Positions 34,110 to 43,175 of a DNA stretch of 64,000 nucleotides are shown here, in pieces. The position numbers were made by a program, and so were the translations under genes. Under the pieces are notes generated by a model that saw only the letters and a program-made list of their open reading frames with translations, was not told the DNA's origin and did not search any database. The DNA is from OMII01 sp947467385. GTDB lineage: Bacteria > Bdellovibrionota_C > UBA2361 > OMII01. The DNA lies in assembly GCA_044360075.1 (NCBI GenBank), contig JBIKLA010000005.1:62001-126000 (forward strand), in the 5' to 3' direction. Every line of letters begins with the position of its first letter. Positions within the stretch are counted from its first letter, which is position 1.

Positions 34110-35035
34110 AGGCCTTTGCGGACACACTTCAGGAGTCGATAGATGCCACCCAGAGCGTGCTTGTTGCCGGGTGTGATCCGGTAATCGACACCCTTCCCCC
34201 GTTTCTCCTGGCAGATGCTCAGGCGCGCTACAACAACGATGAGGCGATAATCGCGCACCTCCTTAACGCCTTTTGTGAGACGTTTCTTGCCGCTGTGGCA
34301 GGCCGCGTAGCAGCCATCAAGCCCAACATCGCATTCTTCGAGCAGTATGGGTTGGCGGGCCTGGCGGTGTTTGAAAAATTCTGCCGGGATATCCGTGAGA
34401 AGAAGATACCGCTCATCACTGATGCCAAGCGCGGTGATATTGGGTCGACCGCGGCCGCGTACAGTTCCGCGTTTCTTGGGCGCACGCCGTTTGCGGGGCA
34501 CGAGTTCCGCGCCTTTGAAACGGACGCGCTGACAGTGAGCCCATACCTTGGATTCGACACCCTTGAGCCCTTCATGAAGGACTGCGCGGCCCACGGAAAG
34601 GGGATTTTTGTGCTCGTGCAGACATCGAATCCGGGCGCCAAGGCGCTGCAAGGGCTCTCGGCGGGCGGCAAGACCGTTTCAGAGCACGTTGCCCACTGGC
34701 TCGCCGAACAGGCTGAGAAGCTGCAGGGGGAGTGCGGGTGGTCTGGGCTTGGGGCGGTTGTCGGAGCCTCGTATCCGCAAGAGGCGAAGGACCTGCGGTC
34801 GATAATGAAGACGAACCTCTTCCTCATTCCAGGCTTGGGCGCTCAGGGTGCTGGAGCAGATGATGCCGTGGCCGGCTTCGGCGCGAGAAATGGAAAGCGC
34901 GGAGGAGCTCTCGTCAACGCCTCCCGTGGGCTTCTCGTCGGAGAGAGCGCAAGCCTCGAACAGATGATGCACGTCATTCGAGGCAACGCAGAGCGGTTTA
35001 ATTCTGAGCTTCGCAGCGCCCTGAGCGGTCAGTAG
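34106..35035 (+). CDS. pyrF: Orotidine 5'-phosphate decarboxylase, long form
   Basis: PyrF makes UMP, the last step of pyrimidine synthesis. The 309-residue protein belongs to the longer bacterial type. LVAGCDPVIDTLP binds substrate at the N-terminus, AAIKPNIAFFEQYGLAGL contributes the first catalytic lysine, and LITDAKRGDIGSTAAAY carries the DxKxxD motif with the catalytic Asp and Lys. ETDALTVSPYLGFDTLEPF and LFLIPGLGAQGAGADD (phosphate loop) follow. It starts within the stop codon of the lipoprotein gene, so the three genes from pgpA form a coupled operon although their functions differ. Confidence 0.95.
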   Translation: MKAFADTLQESIDATQSVLVAGCDPVIDTLPPFLLADAQARYNNDEAIIAHLLNAFCETFLAAVAGRVAAIKPNIAFFEQYGLAGLAVFEKFCRDIREKKIPLITDAKRGDIGSTAAAYSSAFLGRTPFAGHEFRAFETDALTVSPYLGFDTLEPFMKDCAAHGKGIFVLVQTSNPGAKALQGLSAGGKTVSEHVAHWLAEQAEKLQGECGWSGLGAVVGASYPQEAKDLRSIMKTNLFLIPGLGAQGAGADDAVAGFGARNGKRGGALVNASRGLLVGESASLEQMMHVIRGNAERFNSELRSALSGQ

Positions 35036-35126
35036 GCTGTGCAAGAGGCGACAGCGGCTCCTGTTTTCACGCCCGTTACTCCTTCGGGTTTGACATTGGC
35101 TTCCTGCTCACGCACCATTGAGGGCC

Positions 35127-37223
35127 ATGGTGATCTTTCCCAAAGGCTCAAGTAAGGCCGCTCCCCCAAAAAATCCACCGTCCGATCCGCTCCTTGGTAG
35201 CTTCGTCGCCTACGAGGACAACGCGGCGCTCATTCTTGCCGTGGTAACCGGCTCGAAGAAGGACAAGCGCGTCATCTTCAACATTCGTGGCAGGGAGCTT
35301 GAGATCGCACAGAATCGGCTCTATGTGCTGCCTGGAAAGGAGGACGCCGGCGTTGCCAGCTCGGCGGCCCGACTTGAGAAGCTCAAAACCCTTCAGTCTC
35401 AGATAGACGCCGAAGCAGATGCGCTCAACGTGGCGGAGCTCTGGAGTTTTGTGCATGAAGATGTGCGGGCGTATTCGGTTGAGGATCTGTGCAAGAGCTA
35501 CTTTGGGTCCAACGAACTCGCCAGGCATGCCGGGCTTCGCGCTGCCCTGATCCGGGAGAAAATCCACTTCAAGCGCGACAGGGATCTCTTCGAGCCGCGG
35601 CCCCAGGGCGTAGTCGATGATTTGCAGCGGGCTGAGGAGACAAAGCGCAAGAAGTCCCAGGTGCGTGAGGCAACTATAGAGTTCCTATCAAAGCGGATGA
35701 GGGATGGCTCTGTCCCGGTTCCTCACGAAGCCGAGGATAACATGCGGCTTATGGAGGAGGTTGCAGCTGGCATTCAGCATACCGATCCCGCACGCCAAAA
35801 GGAGGGCAGGGAGCTTGTGCATGCGGCCTGCGAAGCGCTCTCAATCGCACAGCACGCAAACATGGAGCGGCAGGCTTTTGAGCTTCTGCTCAAGGTGGGG
35901 CACTTTCACGAGGACACGAACCTTTCCCTTATCCGATACGGAATCCCAACCGGGCATGACGACGAGACCGTGCGCGAGGCGCGCGAGTGCGAGTTGCCTA
36001 GCAGCCTCGAAGCGTTTCCACCGCTCGAGCGGGAGCTGCGCGAGGACCTCACGCGCCTGCGCGCCCTGACGATCGATGACGCCTCCACGCAGGACATGGA
36101 CGATGCGCTGTCCCTTGAGCAGACGGCAGACGGCTGGGAGTTGGGGATCCATATAACCGACGTGACCTGCGCAGTCCTCCCCGAGACGCACCTCGACCGC
36201 TCTGCGCGCAGCCGCGCCACATCGCTTTACTGCGCCGACCGCACGATCAACATGCTGCCTGAGGAGCTTTCGGAGGAGAAAATCAGCCTGCGCCAAGGCA
36301 CGGTCCGCCCGTGCCTCTCGGTGCTCGTGTCGCTTGATTCGGCCTTTGGCGTCAGGAGCTTCCGCCTCATCCCCTCGTTGGTAAAGGTTTCGCAGCGCTA
36401 CACGTACGACGCGGTGGATGACCTGCTTGAGGTCGGGGATCCGACGCTCTCGATGCTCCATGACATAGCCGCCGCGTGTGAAGAGCGACGCATCCGAAGT
36501 GGCGCAGTGCGTGTCCAGAAGCGCGAGGCTGTTCCCTTCAAGGAAGCTGACGGTTCAATTCGGCTCCTTGAGATAGATGAGGACAGCCCGGCGCGGATAC
36601 TCGTGTCGGAGATGATGGTGCTTGCCAACAATCTTATGGCTGAGTTTGCTGCGGAGCATCGCATCCCGGTGCTGTACCGCGGACAGGAGCGCCCCGAGGC
36701 GGTAGTGGTGGAGCAGCGGGAAGGGGCTCCGGAGGGTCCCGCCAAAGACTTTTCAGCTCGGACGAAGCTAAAGAAATCGACGGTGACCTTTGAGCCGCAG
36801 TACCATTCTGGCCTTGGGCTAAACGCATATATTCAGGCCACGTCCCCGATTCGGCGCTACCTCGACCTGTGCCACCAGCGTCAGTTTATTTCGTTTTTTA
36901 GGAGCTCAAAGCCGTGGGTCACGAGGCAGGAGCTTAGTCACATCTTTCATGAAGTCGAGGGCTCACTTCAGGCCGCAACCGTGGCGAGTCGCGAGACCCG
37001 CCGCTACTGGCTCATGCGGTATCTTGAGAAGCGCGACAGGACGACGCCAGTGATGGGGACGGTCGTTCGTCTCGACCTCAAGACGCCGCTTGTCGAGCTC
37101 GATGAGGTATACATTACCGTTTTTGCCCGCGTGCCGAAGGGAACTCGCATCGGCGCTCACCTACCGTTCAGGATCGCGGCTATCGACCCGAGAGCTGACT
37201 TTATAAGGCTGGAGGCTGTCTAA
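35127..37223 (+). CDS. RNase II/R-family exoribonuclease (RNB domain)
   Basis: A protein of about 698 residues that would degrade RNA 3'-5'. Residues 1-100 form an atypical OB-like N-terminus (FVAYEDNAALILAVVTG...RVIFNIRGRELEIA), 100-290 are helical, and the RNB catalytic domain spans about 310-630. LTIDDASTQDMDDALSLE keeps the four metal-binding aspartates in the spacing seen in E. coli RNase II, and IQATSPIRRYLDLCHQRQ is the RNB end signature. A short OB/S1-like tail (VVRLDLKTPLVELDEVYITVFARV) ends the protein. It is closer to the cyanobacterial/plastid-type RNB proteins than to RNase R, which is an impression only. ATG 35127 is preferred; TTG 35118 and GTG 35130 are alternatives. Confidence 0.87.
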   Translation: MVIFPKGSSKAAPPKNPPSDPLLGSFVAYEDNAALILAVVTGSKKDKRVIFNIRGRELEIAQNRLYVLPGKEDAGVASSAARLEKLKTLQSQIDAEADALNVAELWSFVHEDVRAYSVEDLCKSYFGSNELARHAGLRAALIREKIHFKRDRDLFEPRPQGVVDDLQRAEETKRKKSQVREATIEFLSKRMRDGSVPVPHEAEDNMRLMEEVAAGIQHTDPARQKEGRELVHAACEALSIAQHANMERQAFELLLKVGHFHEDTNLSLIRYGIPTGHDDETVREARECELPSSLEAFPPLERELREDLTRLRALTIDDASTQDMDDALSLEQTADGWELGIHITDVTCAVLPETHLDRSARSRATSLYCADRTINMLPEELSEEKISLRQGTVRPCLSVLVSLDSAFGVRSFRLIPSLVKVSQRYTYDAVDDLLEVGDPTLSMLHDIAAACEERRIRSGAVRVQKREAVPFKEADGSIRLLEIDEDSPARILVSEMMVLANNLMAEFAAEHRIPVLYRGQERPEAVVVEQREGAPEGPAKDFSARTKLKKSTVTFEPQYHSGLGLNAYIQATSPIRRYLDLCHQRQFISFFRSSKPWVTRQELSHIFHEVEGSLQAATVASRETRRYWLMRYLEKRDRTTPVMGTVVRLDLKTPLVELDEVYITVFARVPKGTRIGAHLPFRIAAIDPRADFIRLEAV

Positions 37224-37256
37224 GCAGCGCTCCAGCCGCGTCCCGTGATGCCCGGC

Positions 37257-39728
37257 TTACTTGCACACCGTTTCGGTGGTCGGCAGCTCGTTGAGGTTAT
37301 CCAAGCCCTTGCGCTCTAGTTCCTTGGCTTTGCGAACGAGCGCGTCACGTCTGTTGGTCGAGCCGGTCTTGCGGAAGTACGCGCGGGCGATCGTTCGCTG
37401 CGCCTGGTTACGGGCGCTCGCAATGAGGCCCTTGAGCCGGGCGATGGTTTCTGTCCTGTCGACGGTCTCGCAATAAAGCGGCGCCTCTGGACAGTTTTTG
37501 ATTACATCCGGGAATTGGATGGTTAAGCGGTTGGAGGCGGCAACAAATCCGTCCGCCTTGGCGCGTGCGCGCTGTGCGTCAGCTGCGGCACTACCAGAGT
37601 CTTCTTCCGACGCCGCTTCAAGCACGTCTGCGGCCTCTTTTGTCAGGTTCGCAAGCTGAACCGTAATTTCGTCAAGCTCCCCTCGAGCTGCCCCGACAGC
37701 CGTATCGACACACTGGCCGTCACACACAGGAAGGCTTTCGTCCGCAACGGCTTTCCTGCCGTTGAGGTTCCAGTCTACCTGGGCTCCCGTCGACGGAATG
37801 GTCACGTTGAAGAGGCCGGGATTGAGCCCAGAGAAGAAGACCGAGGGCTGGCCTCGGAAAGCCGGCACCGGTGCCATGAAGTTAAGGCCCCCTACAGGGA
37901 TCTCAACCGGGAACGGGTTGGGATTGCTGTATCCCGCCTTCGCCGTCAGCACTTGGTTGTTGAACCCCCGGCACGAGAACGCCGGCTCAACCATTTGGCA
38001 CTTTGGTGTTGATGCCGAGGCAGTGGCACGGGACTCAGCAGAGCGCGGGGCGCGAACGGTCCATGTGATCTCCGCCTCGCTGAACGATATCGCGACGAGG
38101 CCCTTTTGGACCCCTGGCGCAAAAGCGGTCGGTTGCCCACGATCCTCTGCGCCGCTTGTGAAGCGATTAGTGACGACCGGCAAGCCGGACGACCCAACCG
38201 ACATGAAAAACGTTTCCTGAGTCGTGTTGTTGTAGCTGAAGTAAGCCATACGGGAGCCATCGATATTATCCATGACACACTCAACCGAAAGGGAAAGCAG
38301 CGTACTATCGTCTCCCTCGTTGTTGTCTTGCGAGCTTGAGCAGCCGCCGTCAGCGAGGTCAGGCGCGCCATCAGCGTCGTTGTCGACCCCGTCCTGGCAC
38401 TGGGCTTTCGGCGAGGATTCATCGCGGTCCTGCGGGCTTGAGCAGCTAAAGTCAGACGGGAAGTCAGCGGCACCATCGCCGTCGTTGTCGACCCCGTCCT
38501 GGCATTGGGAGGTGCCATCGCTCTCGTTGTCATCCTGCCTGCTTGAGCACCCCGGATCATTCAAGTCCGTCATGCCATCGTTGTCGTTGTCGACGCCGTC
38601 TTGGCAGCTTGCCTTGGGCAGCGCCTCGTCGTTGTCCAGGGCACTTGAGCAGCTAAAGTCCGCCGGGTAGTCAGCCGCACCATCGTTGTCGTTGTCGAGG
38701 CCGTCCCGGCACTGCGGGGTGCCGTCTCCCTCGTTGTTGTCCTGGTTGCTGGAGCATCCAGGGTCATTAGAGTCGGTGACGCCGTCGTTGTCGTTGTCCA
38801 CGCCATCTTGGCATTGAGACTTCGGTGAGCTCTCGTCGGTGTCCTGCGAGCTTGAGCAGCTAAAGTCCGCTGGGTAGTCAGCTGCGCCATCGTTGTCGTT
38901 ATCGATGCCGTCCTGGCATTGAGACCGTGGCGAGCTCTCGTCGGGATCCTGGGGACTTGAGCAACTAGCGTCAGCCGGGAAGTCGGTTGCACCATCGTTA
39001 TCGTTGTCGATACCGTCCTGGCACTGCGACTTCGGCGAGCTCTCGTTGGTGTCCTGCGGGCTTGAGCAGCTAAAGTCAGCTGGATAGTCAGCCGCACCAT
39101 CGTTATCGTTGTCGATGCCGTCCTGGCACTGCGAGGTGCCATCACCCTCGTTATTGCCTTGGTTGCTCGAGCACCCCGGATCATTGAGGTCGGTCAGGCC
39201 GTCCCCGTCGTTGTCGGCGCCGTCCTGGCACTGTGGCCGTGGATTCGCCTCGTCGTTGTCGCTTGCACTTGAGCAGCTGGTGTCCGCCGGGTAGTCGCGG
39301 GCGCCGTCGCCATCGTTGTCAATCCCATCGGCGCAAGCAGGAGTAACGCAATTGCACTGTACGTTCGTGACGTTGGCAGGATTACCAACCGCCTTCGCAT
39401 TGGAGAGAACCTTTTGCTCGCCCGCCTCTCGGGCCGCAAAGTAGCAGTGAGTGTTGTTACCGGGGCTGCGGAAGGTGCCCGTGAGTACCGCCGAGTAGGT
39501 GAGAGACTCCCTGCTCGCAGCGCCGAGGGCAACCCGGCAAACCTCGCGAATCTCTTTGTCTTGGGCACTGACGCCGTCACAGCCCGCAACTCCGAAGTAG
39601 TTTTTTGCCTGGTAGTATCCGACGTATATGCTCTGGATCGCGCACTGGGCTTGGGCAATTTGCGGGATTAGTGAGCTGGACAAGACAGAAAGGATCAGAG
39701 CCTTGAGGAGCTTAGGAGTACGCATCAT
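37257..39728 (-). CDS. Secreted protein with ten TSP3-like calcium-binding repeats
   Basis: A protein of about 823 residues. A signal peptide (KLLKALILSVLSSSLIPQIAQAQ) is followed by a cysteine-containing domain of about 100 residues, then ten repeats of 33-35 residues built on CQDGxDNDxDGxxDxxxxxCSS. The DNDGDG cores match thrombospondin type 3/EF-hand-like calcium loops, and each unit carries two cysteines that could pair. About 300 further residues include two related beta-sandwich-like segments (CQMVEPAFSCRGFNNQVLTAKAGYSNPNPFPVEI) and a charged helical end. Likely cell-surface or secreted, binding calcium; adhesion or structural roles are common for such proteins but are not shown here. 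The start is ATG 39728 or 39725. Confidence 0.82.
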   Translation of the reverse strand: MMRTPKLLKALILSVLSSSLIPQIAQAQCAIQSIYVGYYQAKNYFGVAGCDGVSAQDKEIREVCRVALGAASRESLTYSAVLTGTFRSPGNNTHCYFAAREAGEQKVLSNAKAVGNPANVTNVQCNCVTPACADGIDNDGDGARDYPADTSCSSASDNDEANPRPQCQDGADNDGDGLTDLNDPGCSSNQGNNEGDGTSQCQDGIDNDNDGAADYPADFSCSSPQDTNESSPKSQCQDGIDNDNDGATDFPADASCSSPQDPDESSPRSQCQDGIDNDNDGAADYPADFSCSSSQDTDESSPKSQCQDGVDNDNDGVTDSNDPGCSSNQDNNEGDGTPQCRDGLDNDNDGAADYPADFSCSSALDNDEALPKASCQDGVDNDNDGMTDLNDPGCSSRQDDNESDGTSQCQDGVDNDGDGAADFPSDFSCSSPQDRDESSPKAQCQDGVDNDADGAPDLADGGCSSSQDNNEGDDSTLLSLSVECVMDNIDGSRMAYFSYNNTTQETFFMSVGSSGLPVVTNRFTSGAEDRGQPTAFAPGVQKGLVAISFSEAEITWTVRAPRSAESRATASASTPKCQMVEPAFSCRGFNNQVLTAKAGYSNPNPFPVEIPVGGLNFMAPVPAFRGQPSVFFSGLNPGLFNVTIPSTGAQVDWNLNGRKAVADESLPVCDGQCVDTAVGAARGELDEITVQLANLTKEAADVLEAASEEDSGSAAADAQRARAKADGFVAASNRLTIQFPDVIKNCPEAPLYCETVDRTETIARLKGLIASARNQAQRTIARAYFRKTGSTNRRDALVRKAKELERKGLDNLNELPTTETVCK
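38305..39335 (-). repeat. Ten tandem repeats of about 103 bp coding for TSP3-like units
   Basis: The repeats alternate between a PADFSCSS type and a shorter NDPGCSS type. Several neighbours are nearly identical in DNA (for example around 38650-38700, 38860-38910 and 39070-39120), which points to recent copying by unequal exchange. Confidence 0.9.
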
Positions 39729-40144
39729 GGGATATCTCACGCGATAAACAACTTTGGAGCAACGATACAACAGTTGGCGGAAACCGACCGAAACCAGGCG
39801 CAACAACCCAAAAAACCACGATTGAAATAATCCGATTGGGGCAAAAGAGCAAATCACAGGTGACTTTTGTTACCAACCAATTTTCCCTCTGTAGCCAGGC
39901 TCCACGCCCACCGAAGCCACAAGCCAGCCGTCCCCCAAACGGCCGCAAGCCGAGGAGGAGATGAGCACGAGCGGTGGACAGAAGATACACGTCCCCCTAG
40001 CGTCCCGGAGAACGCGTGAGCGGTGTGGATGGTGTGCCTACGCCCTGAAGACGTTGGCGAGCTTCGGCATAGACGGGGGGAACAGCCCGGGCGGATCGCG
40101 CACAGAGGTGCCTCCCTGGTGCCATCTCTCTCTAGGCGAACAAA

Positions 40145-40481
40145 GTAGCCCGGCTACAGGCGAAGAGGGGGAGGCGAGTCGTCCGGCTACATACAGGAAA
40201 GGCGAAGGCGAAGTAGCCCGGCTACATGCAGATGCAGAGATGCAGAGTAGTAGCCCGGCTACAGGCGAGGGAGTAGCCCGGCCACATACAGGCGGACATA
40301 CAGGCGCAGGCCCACCTGCAGGCGCGAGAAATATAGTTGTTTCATTAGCTTAGTCTTGCAGAGTAGTAGCCCGGCTACAGGCGAATACAGGCGAGGCGAG
40401 TAGCCCGGCTACAGGCGAAGGCGAAGGCGAAGTAGCCCGGCTACATGCAGATGCAGAGATGCAGGGTAGTAGCCCGGCTAC
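40145..40481. repeat. Array of a 13-bp palindrome, GTAGCCCGGCTAC
   Basis: Seven perfect copies start at 40145, 40213, 40250, 40366, 40400, 40432 and 40469, with one-mismatch or two-mismatch relatives at 40178 and 40273. Start-to-start spacing is mostly 32-37 bases, about three helix turns; the exceptions are 23 and 93 bases at the internal junction. The arms GTAGCC/GGCTAC flank a single C. The DNA between copies is simple and G/A-rich (GGCGAAGGCGAA and ATGCAGATGCAG runs). No gene is read through it. It ends about 160 bases before the helicase gene. Confidence 0.9.
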
Positions 40482-40560
40482 ATACAGGCGGACATACAGG
40501 AGCAAGGAGCAGGCCCACCTGCAGGCGCGAGAAGTGTAGTTGTTTCATTAGCTTAGTCTT
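40201..40560. repeat. Imperfect direct duplication of about 140-157 bp
   Basis: The segment 40201-40357 recurs at 40420-40560, from the GGCGAAGGCGAAG run to TTAGCTTAGTCTT. The first copy carries one extra palindrome relative (25 bases). Both contain GCAGG-CCCA-CCTGC, a small hairpin, and the same AGTTGTTTCATTAGC tail. The rest of the 39729-40639 gap, from 39729 to 40144, shows no gene; it should hold the promoter of the TSP3-repeat gene. Confidence 0.88.
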
Positions 40561-40639
40561 CTGGCGGCACGCTAAGGCCTGGAGGTTCCATATCGTTTGG
40601 GTCAGTTTCTTTTTTTCGACCCTCTGTTGAGGAAGATGT

Positions 40640-43153
40640 ATGACTCAGGACCACGACCAGCGGCCAAAAGGCGGTGCTGGGCAAGACCGGGATCGGCAGT
40701 CAGCTCGTCATGAGGCGGGAACCCCCGCCCCGTTGGACCTATCTGCGGCAACCGGCGTTGGCGAAGCGTGCACGACGGCCTCCGTACTGCGCAAGTTGCA
40801 CGCCTACCTTAATGATGCCGAGAAGGGAGCAGCCTCCGTGCTTCGGGACCCGCAGGTCGGCGTTGTGCAGGATCTCCACGAGTTTTATCGCCAGGACAAG
40901 ACGTGGGGATTTATCAAGCTTCCGACTGGGTCCGGCAAGACGGTCATCTTTGCTGAGATCGCTGAGGCACTTAATCTTCCGACCCTCGTCGTCGTGCCCA
41001 AGATTGGAATAGGGGACCAAACTGTTAACACCTTCCGCAAGTTCGCCCCTGACATGAAGGTCTCCCCGATTTTTGCGGGACAGCACGACGACAGTGGGCA
41101 GGTAGTTGTGACTACCTACCAGTATCTTGCGCAGGCAGCTCAGGATGGTCGGCTCGACCTCTCGCGATTTCAGTTTGTGATTCTCGACGAGGCACATAAA
41201 AGTCTCGGCACCGAGATGCTTAAGGTCCTTGAAAGCATAGAGGACTCAACGAGAGTGCTCGGCTTCACTGCGACCGACACGTACAACGAGGAGAAGAACC
41301 TTGAGGCGCTGCTCGGTGAGTGCATATCCGACATGCCTATCTCGAGCGCCGTAAAACTGGGAATGCTGACACCGATCTCCGTCATCGTGGCGAAGACCAC
41401 CATCGACGTAAGCGACGTGGAGATTAAAGCTAGTGGCGAGTACGACGAGCGCGCTCTCGAAAAGCGCATTCTGGCTGCCGGAATAAACAAGGCCTGCCTC
41501 GACACGTACAAAGCCGGCTTTGACGGCAAGAGCGCCATCGCTTTCTGCACGAGTGTTGCGCACGCCGAGGAGGCCGCAGAGATTTTCAACGAAAGCGGAG
41601 TCCCTTCTGCGGCGGTGAGCGGCTCGTTATCGCGAAAGGAGCAGGCGCGCATCCTTGAGGAGTACCGCAGCGGAAAGATAAAGGTTCTCTTTAACGCTGA
41701 CCTACTCATCGAGGGATTCGACGCGGAGATTGCCTCGGTGTGCCTCAACATGGCGCCGACCGGCTCGCTAATCGTAGCAGAGCAGAGAGCTGGCCGGGCG
41801 TTTCGCCTCAATCCGGGCGACTCGAGCAAGGTGGGATACGTCGTCGAATTCGTTTACGACGATGCGCGGCGACAGTCGCCGGTAATTCTCTACTCGGACA
41901 TCATCGGCGGGACCGCCTGCCCACCGCCCGGGCAGTTGGCAAGCGCCGCAAAGGCAGAGATGGACTCAACGATTGAGAAGCTTAGCCGCTCTCAGATCGA
42001 GGGACTCACCATACACGTCGACGCAAGCTCCGTTCTTGAGATCGCAGCGAAGCTTAAACCTGCAACGTTCGTTGCATCTCCCCCGGATGGCTGGATTTCG
42101 ACGTCTGAGCTTGGGCGCTCCCTGCGCGCATCCCTCTCTACCGTCATGAAGATGATCAGCACCCTCACGCCGGAGGAGGAAAAGAGAGTGCCCCTCGACC
42201 AGCACTGCGGCCACTATCGCGCCCCGTCCACCGGACGGCTGTCGCTCCATTGCTCACCTGAATTGGCCGAACTCATTGCAGCCAAGCGCCGAGAGTTTGA
42301 GCCCCCGCAGGGATGGATGACCATAACTGCCATCGCAGAGCTCTTTTCGGTGCCTCCCAGTAAGGTTCAGCCGGTGCTTCGGGAGGTTGCAGCGGGCAGT
42401 CCCGACATGATTCGGCAGTACGCTATTCGGCGTGGCGGCCTGCGTGAGCACTACTCACCCGAGTGCATAGAAGCCGCGCGTGAGCATCTGCGGGTCAATC
42501 CAGAGAAGTTGCCGATGTTTTCTTCGGCTTCCGTTGCATCCAAGTGCAAGGTTCCTGACTTTGTGATGAGGTCATGGGTGCGCGAGCTGGTTGAAAGTGG
42601 GGAGCTGTACGAGGTTATTAAGCTCAGCAAGACCGGCAAGCCGACGTTGCGCATTACCCAGCAGCCAGGCGCTGAGAAGAAGATGCGCGATAAGGCGATC
42701 GCGTTTCATGGGCGTGACCTCGAGCAGGAGCGCTCACTGGATGAGATCGCGAAGGACATGAATGTAGGTGTCTCCAAGGTTGCCGACGCTCTTGCGCGCC
42801 GTTTTGGAAGGGCGCCGCAGCCCTCAGACACGTCAGTTCCGCTGGATCTTGAGGAGCCCCTGAAGCGCATAGTGGCGTCTGAGTCGACGGGACCACTGCC
42901 GGAGTGGGTGATGTCAAACGACCTCGCTAGAGAGGCCCAAGACATGCTGTCGTCCTTTCCCATAGCAACCGGCATTGCTAGGAACATCATTCAAAAACGG
43001 CTGGACGCTCTCATCAGCCGCCTTCCCGAGTATCACCGACTTCCATTTCGTGATCCCGCTTCGGGAGCCACACGCGACTACTACTCGCCGCAGTTCTCCA
43101 AGCTTTTCCTGGACCCTGAGCACTGGCGTGATCTCGCCGAAGAGTATCAGTAA
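40640..43153 (+). CDS. SF2 DEAH helicase with serial C-terminal winged-helix-like modules
   Basis: An 837-residue protein. The helicase core (about 70-430) has PTGSGKT at 95-101 (Walker A), VTTYQYL (motif Ib), ILDEAHK (DEAH at 183-186), FTAT at 209-212 (motif III), LLIEGFDAE (motif V) and EQRAGRAFR (motif VI, arginine finger), as in type I/III restriction and repair translocases. The C-terminal half contains repeated units: GWISTSELGRSLRASLSTVMKMI then HYRAPSTGRLSLHCSPE (484-540), GWMTITAIAELFSVPPSKVQPVL then YAIRRGGLREHYSPE (558-608), two HTH-like parts near 626-660 and 697-725, and a last unit ending LPFRDPASGATRDYYSPQF (801-819). No nuclease or methylase motif is seen. GAGGAAG lies six bases before the ATG. 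It directly follows the palindrome array. Confidence 0.8.
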   Translation: MTQDHDQRPKGGAGQDRDRQSARHEAGTPAPLDLSAATGVGEACTTASVLRKLHAYLNDAEKGAASVLRDPQVGVVQDLHEFYRQDKTWGFIKLPTGSGKTVIFAEIAEALNLPTLVVVPKIGIGDQTVNTFRKFAPDMKVSPIFAGQHDDSGQVVVTTYQYLAQAAQDGRLDLSRFQFVILDEAHKSLGTEMLKVLESIEDSTRVLGFTATDTYNEEKNLEALLGECISDMPISSAVKLGMLTPISVIVAKTTIDVSDVEIKASGEYDERALEKRILAAGINKACLDTYKAGFDGKSAIAFCTSVAHAEEAAEIFNESGVPSAAVSGSLSRKEQARILEEYRSGKIKVLFNADLLIEGFDAEIASVCLNMAPTGSLIVAEQRAGRAFRLNPGDSSKVGYVVEFVYDDARRQSPVILYSDIIGGTACPPPGQLASAAKAEMDSTIEKLSRSQIEGLTIHVDASSVLEIAAKLKPATFVASPPDGWISTSELGRSLRASLSTVMKMISTLTPEEEKRVPLDQHCGHYRAPSTGRLSLHCSPELAELIAAKRREFEPPQGWMTITAIAELFSVPPSKVQPVLREVAAGSPDMIRQYAIRRGGLREHYSPECIEAAREHLRVNPEKLPMFSSASVASKCKVPDFVMRSWVRELVESGELYEVIKLSKTGKPTLRITQQPGAEKKMRDKAIAFHGRDLEQERSLDEIAKDMNVGVSKVADALARRFGRAPQPSDTSVPLDLEEPLKRIVASESTGPLPEWVMSNDLAREAQDMLSSFPIATGIARNIIQKRLDALISRLPEYHRLPFRDPASGATRDYYSPQFSKLFLDPEHWRDLAEEYQ

Positions 43154-43175
43154 GCGCCAAGCGGCGCATCATTCC

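Noticed and set aside
39961..40353. 130-residue plus-strand frame entering the palindrome array
   Set aside because: It has low-complexity sequence, no ribosome site, and ends within the repeats.
40145..40560. Possible CRISPR array
   Set aside because: The repeat unit is only 13 bp, it is palindromic, and the spacers are repetitive and related to each other. No cas gene is nearby.
40640..43153. Cas3 or type I restriction HsdR subunit
   Set aside because: The helicase core fits SF2 in general, but there is no HD nuclease, no PD-(D/E)xK motif that I can see, and no hsdM/hsdS or cas neighbours.
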